This document shows positions 9,701 to 15,901 of a DNA stretch of 40,126 nt, piece by piece. The notes below the pieces were generated by a model. The model did not search any database, had not been told where the DNA came from, and saw nothing but the letters and a program-made list of their open reading frames with translations. Source of the DNA: DASYLJ01 sp964432595 (GTDB taxonomy: Bacteria; Desulfobacterota; Binatia; DP-6); NCBI GenBank assembly GCA_964432595.1, contig CAYSOF010000042.1, forward strand, positions 1 through 40,126, read 5' to 3'. The position numbers and the translations under genes are program-made. Each line of letters starts with the position of its first letter. The stretch's first letter is position 1.

Positions 9701-9920
9701 CGTAGAGGAAGTGGTACTCGTAGTAGTAGGTGAGATAGCCCTCCATCTGGCTCGGATCCATGCCGCCGTACGGCTGGGCGACGTAGATGGTCGGTATTCC
9801 CAGCGTCGGGAAGATGTCGCGCGGCATCCTGCGAACGGCGACGACACCCCCGAGCATCACGCCGATGATGAGGACGGTGATCGTCCACGGGCGCCGCATC
9901 GCGATTCCAACGAGGCTCAT
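6756..9920 (-). CDS. RND efflux transporter permease (AcrB-like)
   Basis: 1054 residues, the usual size for an inner-membrane RND pump. Starts with MSLVGIAMRRPWTITVLIIG (TM1), then the periplasmic porter domains (MPRDIFPTLGIPTIYV, YRFD-like FVMRFDAGSVPVGTL), TM2-6 with the proton-relay motif VDEATVAIENIH in TM4, a second large periplasmic loop, and TM7-12 ending near the C-terminus. The TM4 Asp-Glu pair replaces the Asp-Asp of E. coli AcrB, a variant common in HAE-type pumps. It lacks the CusA-type signature, so a drug or organic-compound substrate is more likely than a metal; that is inference. I choose the ATG at 9918-9920; the frame is open eleven codons further to a TTG. First gene of the pump operon, 358 bases downstream of the sensor kinase. 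Confidence 0.92.
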   Translation of the reverse strand: MSLVGIAMRRPWTITVLIIGVMLGGVVAVRRMPRDIFPTLGIPTIYVAQPYGGMDPSQMEGYLTYYYEYHFLYVTGIEHVESKSIQGATVIKLQFHPGTDMAQAMSETIAYVNRARAFMPPGTVPPFVMRFDAGSVPVGTLVLGSETRTVAEMQDAALNRVRPLFATLPGVSAPPPFGGSPRTVVINVKPDRLQAYGMSPDEIVSAIAASNVISPSGNVSLGDDYPMVPVNSVVKNVADLGTIPVRTGVDPAVFVRDVAEVVDGSDIVTSIAVVNGRRTVYMPVTKRADASTLAVVDLVKQNLPKFQSALPDDVTISYEFDQAPLVTRAIGTLLEEGALGACLTGVMVLLFLRDWRSAAIVVLNIPISLLAAVFALWLTGQTVNLMTLGGLALAVGILVDEATVAIENIHVHRASGRSLAHAVYDATVETTVPRFLAMLCILAVFLPSAFMTGVPRALFVPLSLAVGFSMIASFLLSSTLVPILAVWFPGRHVAGGAGETGAFARFASRYRRFVLRLMQLRWSVVIAYVALTGGIVVVGGARLGTDIFPTVDAGQIQLRLRAPAGTRLERTESLVTAAIDAVKAEVGADNVAVSVAFIGVHSAAYPINLIYLWNSGPEEAVVQIQLRPDTPVAVDEVQEKLRATLAATMPAVRVSFEPSDIVSRVMSLGAPAPIEVAVSGTNITADFEYAQKVRDRLAGIPTLRDLQFGQSLDYPTLKVDIDRERAGLMGVRVGEASRALVAATSSSRFTTPVYWADPKSGVAYQVQVQVPKQRMTSIEDLRNVPVAARAGEPVLLRNVASVAAGTAIGLYERYNMQRTITVTANVAGTDLGTAAAQIRDALAEMEAPPAGVTVSVRGQIVPLEEMLGGLRTGLLLALTIIVLLLAANFQSLRLALIVGSTAPAVLAGVVLALWITKTTINVQSYIGAIMAVGVAVANAILLTTFAERARLDGLGAVDAAVDGAGSRLRPILMTGSAMIAGMIPMAIGFGEGGEQSAPLGRAVVGGLSAATVATLVVLPAVFAIVQGRASAASASMYPSDIDADRTRVAGEEAR

Positions 9921-10278
9921 CGGCGAGTCACCGAGCGGCGTCGGGAGTCGCAAGCCGGCAGCGGCCTACCGGGTGCGCGGGTGGCGATCCGTCGCACGTG
10001 ACGATCGTCGGTATCTCGGCGCAGCGCAGGCTCGCCACCGGCTCCGCAGACCGGGATTCCGTCGTCGCGCGCTTCAGACGCGTGCGGGCACGAGCGAACA
10101 TCTGCAACGACTTCACGAAGGGACGCATCCGTACGCGGCGACAGAGCTATCTGCCGTTCATCCTGGGTGTCAACGAAATCCAGGCGCGAGAGCCGCACCT
10201 GACGAAAACTTCAGACGCATCCGGCGATGGTCGCGATTCCACTGCGCGCCGCGTTCGGCCCGAGTGCCGGCTATCCGG
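9921..10278. other. Intergenic region between sensor kinase and RND pump
   Basis: 358 bases without a supported gene. The flanking genes both read on the minus strand. The length, in a cluster where other junctions overlap by four bases, suggests a separate promoter for the pump, possibly the target of the adjacent response regulator. A candidate minus-strand promoter lies at 10146-10173. The bases GGACGCATCC (10121-10130) and CAGACGCATCC (10212-10222) share GACGCATCC as a direct repeat 91 bases apart. No terminator with a T-run is visible. Confidence 0.4.
10146..10173 (-). promoter_or_regulatory. Candidate promoter for the RND-MFP-TolC operon
   Basis: Read on the minus strand, TTGACA (10173 to 10168) is a perfect -35 box; 16 bases on is GATAGC (10151 to 10146), a weak -10 with three matches to TATAAT. 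It lies about 225 bases before the RND start codon. A weak -10 would be expected of a promoter that needs an activator such as the OmpR-type regulator encoded upstream, but this is inference. Confidence 0.3.
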
Positions 10279-11613
10279 CTACGCGGCTGACGCGGTCGTC
10301 GATCCGCCAGGGATGACGAGCCGGAACCGGCAGCCGTGATCGACGCGGCTCTCGAGCTCGATCCTTCCGCCGTGAGCCGTAACGGCCCAACGGGCGATGG
10401 ACAGCCCGAGCCCGGCACCTCCCGTGTCACGCGATCGCGCCGTGTCCAACCGGTAGAAGCGGTCGAACACCCGGTCCAGGTCCTCGGCAGGGATACCTGG
10501 CCCCGTGTCCTCTATCTCGACGACGGCGTTCCCGTCGACGGCCCTGACCTGCACGTCGATCGTGCCGCCCGTGCCGGAGTACTTGATCGCGTTGTGCACG
10601 ACGTTCGTGATCGCCTGCCGCAACCAGAGCCGATCGCCGAGCACGTGAACAGGCAGCGCCGCATGCACGGCCACGGACTGCTCGTTTTCCTCGGCGAGCA
10701 CGGCAAGGTTGCCGACGACCTCGATGGCCAGCTCACGCACGTCGACGGGCACGCGATGCAGCGTGACGTGACCTCCATCCGCACGCGACAACGTCAGGAG
10801 ACTTTCGACGAGCTGCCCCATACGATCCACCTCTTCGAGCATGCTGCCGATGGTGTCGCGGTACGAAACAGCGGACCGGTGCTCCTGTAGCGCGACTTCT
10901 CCGACACTCCGGATGGCGGTCAGTGGCGTTCGTAGCTCATGAGATGCGTCGGCGGTGAATCGGCGAAGCTGGCCGAACGACTCCTCGAGCCGAGCAAAGG
11001 TCTCATTGAACACCCGAGCGAGCTCCGCCAGCTCGCCGCCTCCAGGGTCCACCGGCAGACGGTCCGCGAGCCGATCGGCAGTGATCGATCGGGCACGGGA
11101 TGCCATGCGTCCCACTGGACGCAGTGCGCGCATGGCGAGCAAGGAGCCGACCAGCCCGGCTCCCGCCATGCCCAGAGGCAGCCCGAGCAACATGACTTTG
11201 AGGACCTCGGTGAGCCGTCTGCGAAGCGGGCCTTCCGACTTGGAGATGGCGACTGCCACGGGCAGGCCGTCGATCGTGTATTCCTGGCTGCGCGTCCGCA
11301 CCGGAGCACGCCTGTCCGGAGTTCCCATCGAGAACAGCACCCGGCCGTCCGTGCTCTGGACGCGCAGCCACCAGGCATGATCGGCATCGTAGGTCGGCTC
11401 CGGACCGCGCCAGGCGATCGCACCGGAGGGCGTGCGATGCAGCATGTGTTGCGCGAAGTCGAGATGGTCGACGATCTGGTGATCGAGCTCGGCGAGCAGG
11501 CTGCCTCGGAGGAAGACGAGCGTTCCGAGGGCATAGACGGCGAGCACGGTCCCGACGCTGACGGCGTACCACAGCGCGAGGCGCGTGCGCAGGCTCAACC
11601 CACGTGGGTTCAC
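10279..11613 (-). CDS. Two-component sensor histidine kinase
   Basis: 444-residue membrane kinase. TM1 at about residues 11-36 (LALWYAVSVGTVLAVYALGTL), a periplasmic domain of about 100 residues, TM2 at about 138-162 (KVMLLGLPLGMAGAGLVGSLL), a HAMP linker (RALRPVGRMASRARSI), the H box DASHELRTPLTAI with the phosphorylated His near 225, the N box (LRQAITNVVHNAIKYS), the D box EDTGPGIP, the F box FDRFYR and the G2 box GGAGLGLSIARW. All catalytic motifs are intact. I choose a GTG start (11611-11613) because it overlaps the TGA of the response-regulator gene (GTGA) and removes an Arg-rich non-coding-looking extension. Downstream lies an RND pump operon, so the kinase probably controls it. Confidence 0.9.
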   Translation of the reverse strand: MNPRGLSLRTRLALWYAVSVGTVLAVYALGTLVFLRGSLLAELDHQIVDHLDFAQHMLHRTPSGAIAWRGPEPTYDADHAWWLRVQSTDGRVLFSMGTPDRRAPVRTRSQEYTIDGLPVAVAISKSEGPLRRRLTEVLKVMLLGLPLGMAGAGLVGSLLAMRALRPVGRMASRARSITADRLADRLPVDPGGGELAELARVFNETFARLEESFGQLRRFTADASHELRTPLTAIRSVGEVALQEHRSAVSYRDTIGSMLEEVDRMGQLVESLLTLSRADGGHVTLHRVPVDVRELAIEVVGNLAVLAEENEQSVAVHAALPVHVLGDRLWLRQAITNVVHNAIKYSGTGGTIDVQVRAVDGNAVVEIEDTGPGIPAEDLDRVFDRFYRLDTARSRDTGGAGLGLSIARWAVTAHGGRIELESRVDHGCRFRLVIPGGSTTASAA

Positions 11614-12293
11614 GGCCCGTTCTCCCGCGCGACGAACCCGACGCCGCGAATGGTGTGGATCAGTCGATCCGCCCCGTCCGCATCCAGCTTCTTCCGCAGA
11701 CGTGCGATATGCACGTCGATCACGTTGTCGATCGGCGTCGCTCGCGACTCTTTCCACACCTCCCGGGCGATCATCTCTCGGGAGACGACCTCGTTCTGAT
11801 GGCGAACCAAGTACTCGAGCAGGTCGAATTCTCGCGACGTGAGCGTCAACGGTTGGCCGCTCCGGGTCACACTGCGAGCAATCACGTCGATCTTCATGTC
11901 GCCGAGCGTCAGCGGCACGACCTGATCCGGACGCCCGCGGCGGAGGAGCGCTCGAAGGCGTGCCAGCAGCTCGGGAAACGCGAAGGGCTTCACGAGATAG
12001 TCGTCCGCTCCGCTTTCGAGACCCAGCACGCGGTCCTCGACCGTATCGCGCGCCGTCAGGATGAGTACCGGCGTGCGCACGTCTCGGCTTCGTGCCTGCG
12101 TCAAGATGGCGATGCCGTCCACGTCGGGCAGCATCACGTCCAATACCGCGACGTCGAACATCTCCGTGAGCAACAAACGAAGGCCGTCGGCGCCGGACAC
12201 CGCGACGTCCACGTCGAACGCCTCCGCCTCGAGGCCGCTCCGCAGCGCTCTCGCGATCTTGAGCTCGTCCTCGACCAGCAGAATGCGACTCAT
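11610..12293 (-). CDS. OmpR-family response regulator
   Basis: 227 residues. Receiver domain 1 to about 120: acidic pair ED at 8-9, phosphoacceptor Asp52 in AVLDVMLPDVDG, the Thr of LTARD and the Lys of KPFAFPEL. C-terminal winged-helix DNA-binding domain about 130-225 (LTLTSREFDLLEYLVRHQNEVVSRE, VIDVHIARLRKKLD, IRGVGFVARE). This is the standard QseB/PmrA/CopR-type layout. It is the first gene of the kinase pair, and its stop overlaps the kinase start by four bases. A short open frame of 60 codons immediately upstream overlaps this ATG in the same four-base way. Confidence 0.92.
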   Translation of the reverse strand: MSRILLVEDELKIARALRSGLEAEAFDVDVAVSGADGLRLLLTEMFDVAVLDVMLPDVDGIAILTQARSRDVRTPVLILTARDTVEDRVLGLESGADDYLVKPFAFPELLARLRALLRRGRPDQVVPLTLGDMKIDVIARSVTRSGQPLTLTSREFDLLEYLVRHQNEVVSREMIAREVWKESRATPIDNVIDVHIARLRKKLDADGADRLIHTIRGVGFVARENGP

Positions 12294-12472
12294 GAGAGAC
12301 CCGCGGTCAGCGCCGAACCAAGAGGGCCCACACGGGCACGCCGGGCGTCAAGACGCATCGCCGGCGCGATCGCATGTGGAGCCCGCTGAAGAGGCCTCGA
12401 GCTTGCCGACGGCCCGCCGGCGAAGACGCCACCGGCAACGCCGGCAAGGACGATGCGTACTCGTTCCCTCAC
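12290..12472 (-). CDS. Possible small exported peptide coupled to the response regulator
   Basis: 60 codons from a GTG. The N-terminus (RERVRIVLAGVAGGVFAGG) has the charge-then-hydrophobic shape of a signal peptide; the remainder is Ala/Arg/Pro-rich with no recognised domain. The TGA overlaps the ATG of the response-regulator gene as ATGA, the same coupling seen at other junctions in this cluster, which is the main reason to list it. There is no strong ribosome-binding site (a run of G lies about 14 bases upstream). In DNA this GC-rich a 60-codon open frame can occur by chance. Confidence 0.3.
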   Translation of the reverse strand: MRERVRIVLAGVAGGVFAGGPSASSRPLQRAPHAIAPAMRLDARRARVGPLGSALTAGLS

Positions 12473-12549
12473 GTCCGCTATTCCCCCTGCCTGGGATCGA
12501 CGAGCGACGGTGCATGGCGTGCGCCCGGTGGTGATCGCCAGTCAGCTGC

Positions 12550-14820
12550 CTACTGGTCGCACGTCAGATCGTCGGGACACGCGTCGTTCGCGGTACAGCT
12601 CGTTCCCAGCGCTGCGGCCTCGGGCCACCACGCGTCGATGCAACAGTTCGCACGCCGCATGGCCGGCCCATACGGTCCATCCAGGCGGGAAAGGTCGCCG
12701 GTCAGGCTGGTCCGGTCGGACTTGTGGAGACCGACCTCGTCGGGGTCGAGAAACAGGTCGGTCATCTGCGGACGCCTGCCACCGGCCGTGACGTAGAACT
12801 TCAGCTGACGAGGTTCGCATACCCGACCGCAGGCCGGGATGTCCGCCGGGCAAGCCGGACAGTCGGCGTTGACCGCGCATGCGCTGCCGGGAGCGTTGCG
12901 ACACCATTTCTGATCCCGAGCCACACACGCGACCTCGAGCCCCGGCAGCAGCGCGCCACAATCGGCGTCATCCAGGCAGGCAGGTGCGGAACGGCATCGG
13001 CCCCCCAGGCAAGCCGCGCCCGCCGGACACTCCGTGGTCGCCGTACACGTCGGCTCGGCTCGCGGCATGCAGCGCTCCGCGAGGCAGAACCCCTCGGAAC
13101 CGCAGTCCTCGTCCACCGCACACGGCCCAGCGTCGAGAACCGTGCAACGCCCGACGCTGCCGGGACGGGATATCAGGTAGCGGTTCCGCGTCGGGGTCGT
13201 CACCTTCTGCGTCTGGTGGCCGCACATCGCGCGACGGAGCGTTTCGGGGGCCGCCGGACCCGACGGTGACGAAAGCAGGTGGGGGCGGAGATCGCGGCCA
13301 TCGCAGCGACTTCCACCGCCAGGGGGCTGTGGACACGGTTGGGATTCCGTAGCGCCGAGCGCGAACCCCAGGACGGTCGGGAAAACGTCGACGGCGTGCG
13401 CGAGGGCGGCGCTCTCCTGCGGAGGCGGCGCGGCTTCTGCCGTCGGGTCCCACGACGGAACGTGCGGCAGCGCGCGCGGATCGAACACGATCATGCGCGT
13501 CCGCGTGCCGTTCTCGGTGAAGGCGTGCTTCGAGTCGGGCAGATGCCAGCCGTTGTCCGCCAGGAACAGGAAGACCGTGTTCCGCGAAAGGTCCGGCGTG
13601 ATCGCGGCCCACGTCCCGTTGCACGCCTCGGGTGACGCGACGTCGAAGCGAGTCCGACCGTCGGCTGCGATGCAATGCGGTGTCGACTTGATCGCGAGGT
13701 ACTTTCGAATCTCCCGAACGCCGTCGTCCATCCACCAGACGTTCCCGTAGAACTCGCGGACGTCTCCGAACACCGTCTCGTCGAGCGCACGAACGCCGGC
13801 AGGACAGCTCGCACCGCTGCAGAATCGACCCAGGTCGAACTGTCCGCCGAGGGGATATGCCGGTCCGGTGCCGAACAGGTAGTGGCGAATGACGGCGGGC
13901 GCGCGCAGCGGCTGGTGCGGGATGCGCGGGGCATACCAGGCGAAGAAGTTCTTCATGGCGAACGTCGCCGGGCCGTCGGCCGGCACGCGGTGGTAGAGCG
14001 TCTCCAAAAACTCGAAGAGATCGCTGCCGCCGAACATTTTCGTCGGATCGTAGCTGGCCTGCGCCTCGGTGCCACAACGCGGGGGCCCGCCGTCGGTTGG
14101 CGCGTCGCACCGCGTGCGCCCGATGGAACGCTCGCCGGTGCGCGCGTAGGCGTGAAAACCCGGGTCGCCCATGCGATTCGTGAGCTTGCCGCCGAGGAAC
14201 GTGCAGTAGCCTCCGACAGCGTTCCGATCGTCGTAGGGGTCCGGCACGGTGTTCGGGTCGTCACTGAGGCGGCGGAGCGCATGCGCGATCGTCCCGAACT
14301 CGTCGGCCGGCTTCGCGACGCCGCCGAAGCTCCGCTGATAGCGTCCGGTGACGATGCTGAACAGCGAGGGAAAGCACCAGGACGACGTGTTGTGCGCGAC
14401 CGGAAATACGGTTCCGTAACCGGCGAGTAGGTCGAGGTTCGGCGTCACGGGCGCGGGGATCGGTATCCCCTTCTGCGGACTACGGCATTCCCCGGCGCTG
14501 CCGTAGTGACAGGCCCCATGATCGTCCGAGATCATCAGGACCACGTTCGGTCGGGACGCGTGTGTCGCGGGCTCGCATGCCGCCAGAGTGTCCGGGCACT
14601 GGCCCGACGTCGGGCATGACTCTCCACCGGCGCAGATCCCCTCCACCGAGGGGCAGCACGGCGGGACGCCTGGCACGTGGCGGTTCGAGTAGAACGTCGC
14701 GGGCGGCTCGCACCCGCGCAACGTACGGTCCCACTGAAACCGCGCCCATACGAGGTCGGGCAGACCCATGAGCAGCAGCGGCAGCGCGAGGGCCGCCGCT
14801 CGGCGACTCGACCGAAGCAT
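12550..14820 (-). CDS. Secreted sulfatase-superfamily protein with Cys-rich modules
   Basis: 756 residues with a signal peptide (1 to about 26). The alkaline-phosphatase/sulfatase core starts at about residue 90: PNVVLMISDDHG gives the metal-binding Asp pair (99-100), LADNGWH the second metal site and KHAFTENGTRTRMIVFDP the Lys/Arg substrate strand. The residue that becomes formylglycine, Cys149, is present, but the motif reads C-F-P-S-L instead of C-x-P-S-R. Cys-rich segments lie at about 37-82, 559-668 and 743-754; two units have exactly the spacing C-x5-C-x5-C-x4-C and others are variants. The middle block interrupts the C-terminal subdomain between RNRYLIS and the strand TDLFLDPDEVGL. Substrate is unknown; it could be a sulfatase, a phosphodiesterase-like relative, or inactive. 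It stands alone, divergent from the DUF2490 gene. Confidence 0.85.
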   Translation of the reverse strand: MLRSSRRAAALALPLLLMGLPDLVWARFQWDRTLRGCEPPATFYSNRHVPGVPPCCPSVEGICAGGESCPTSGQCPDTLAACEPATHASRPNVVLMISDDHGACHYGSAGECRSPQKGIPIPAPVTPNLDLLAGYGTVFPVAHNTSSWCFPSLFSIVTGRYQRSFGGVAKPADEFGTIAHALRRLSDDPNTVPDPYDDRNAVGGYCTFLGGKLTNRMGDPGFHAYARTGERSIGRTRCDAPTDGGPPRCGTEAQASYDPTKMFGGSDLFEFLETLYHRVPADGPATFAMKNFFAWYAPRIPHQPLRAPAVIRHYLFGTGPAYPLGGQFDLGRFCSGASCPAGVRALDETVFGDVREFYGNVWWMDDGVREIRKYLAIKSTPHCIAADGRTRFDVASPEACNGTWAAITPDLSRNTVFLFLADNGWHLPDSKHAFTENGTRTRMIVFDPRALPHVPSWDPTAEAAPPPQESAALAHAVDVFPTVLGFALGATESQPCPQPPGGGSRCDGRDLRPHLLSSPSGPAAPETLRRAMCGHQTQKVTTPTRNRYLISRPGSVGRCTVLDAGPCAVDEDCGSEGFCLAERCMPRAEPTCTATTECPAGAACLGGRCRSAPACLDDADCGALLPGLEVACVARDQKWCRNAPGSACAVNADCPACPADIPACGRVCEPRQLKFYVTAGGRRPQMTDLFLDPDEVGLHKSDRTSLTGDLSRLDGPYGPAMRRANCCIDAWWPEAAALGTSCTANDACPDDLTCDQ

Positions 14821-15128
14821 GGCGGCGGGACCTACGACGCGCGCGCTTCGAGGGTCAACTGAACTTTTCGACAGAAATCCACGACATTGAGCAACACAGG
14901 CTGCCAGCCGCAGCGGTGTCTATGCGGCCTGCCCTGGTGGCGCTCGACGACTCGAGCAACACCAGCTTTTCCACTGACCAGAAATCGGTCGAACGGCATC
15001 CACGTCATCACGCGACGGGCGCCTGCCGCGCGACCCGAACCATCCCGCGCAGGAAGCTCGCCAGATTTCGGGGGCGAGGCGCCGCGTCTCTTTCGAGTCC
15101 GAAGACTTCGCGGTAGACCACGCGTCCC
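14821..15128. other. Divergent intergenic region, sulfatase / DUF2490
   Basis: 308 bases between the starts of two divergently read genes; it must hold promoters for both. I see no good -35/-10 pair, no terminator and no convincing small gene. Confidence 0.4.
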
Positions 15129-15827
15129 GTGGGGCATGCTCGTCTCGTCGTCGCGGTCGTTGCGCTCGTTCTGCTACCGTCGTTCTTCGCCGGCGAGGTC
15201 CACGCCGAGACCGAGGTCGAGGAGCTCGGCTGGTTCCAGATCACGGCCACCGGACCGATCGTCGGCGACTGGCGGTTCTTCATGGAGGCGCAGCCGCGCA
15301 TCGGTACGGATCCCGAGAACGGCGACACCAACATGCGCGCGCTCATCATCCGTCCGGCGGTGGGCTACCAGCTCACCGCGGCGTGGTCGCTGTGGCTCGG
15401 CTACGCGTACCAGCCGAGCTTCAATCCCTCCCGCGACGAGCATCGCGTGTTCCAGCAACTGCTGCACACGACCCATGTCGGGCCGTTCAAGATGGTGAAT
15501 CGCTCGCGTCTCGAGGAGCGCATGATCGAGGACGCCGGGCAGCCGGCCATGCGCATCCGCCATCTCCTCTGGCTGGGCTACCCGCTGCCCCGCTGGCCCG
15601 CTTGGTCGCTGGTGGCCGCCATCGAGCCCTTCATCAATCTGAACACCGTGAGCGACGGTCCGGTCGGTGGATTCGATCAGAACCGCGTCTATCTCGGCGT
15701 CAGCCGGCAGATCGGCGAGCACCTGCGCGTCGAGGTCGACTACCTGAGCCAGTTCGTCCTGGGCCACGACGGCGACACGGACGTCGTCCGCAACGGCGGC
15801 TTCCTGATGTTCGCATACAACTGGTGA
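15129..15827 (+). CDS. DUF2490 domain exported protein
   Basis: 232 residues. Signal peptide about 1-27 (LVVAVVALVLLPSFFAGEVHA), then a small beta-barrel-like fold: WFQITATGPIVGDWRFFMEAQPR, RPAVGYQLTAAWSLWLGYAYQP, QQLLHT, RSRLEERM, RIRHLLWLGYPL, FDQNRVYLGVSRQI and a C-terminal MFAYNW. These blocks match the DUF2490 family, predicted outer-membrane or periplasmic proteins of unknown function. The start is a GTG; no ATG is available in frame before the signal peptide and the ribosome-binding site is weak. The SulP-carbonic anhydrase gene begins 74 bases downstream on the same strand, so the two are probably co-transcribed and this protein may serve the same solute, which is inference. Confidence 0.82.
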   Translation: MGHARLVVAVVALVLLPSFFAGEVHAETEVEELGWFQITATGPIVGDWRFFMEAQPRIGTDPENGDTNMRALIIRPAVGYQLTAAWSLWLGYAYQPSFNPSRDEHRVFQQLLHTTHVGPFKMVNRSRLEERMIEDAGQPAMRIRHLLWLGYPLPRWPAWSLVAAIEPFINLNTVSDGPVGGFDQNRVYLGVSRQIGEHLRVEVDYLSQFVLGHDGDTDVVRNGGFLMFAYNW

Positions 15828-15901
15828 GCGCCGAACCGCGTCGAGCTGCCTAGCCCGCCATCTGGACCGGTGCCCGAAAAGCCGCCAAGGGAAGACGCTG
15901 G

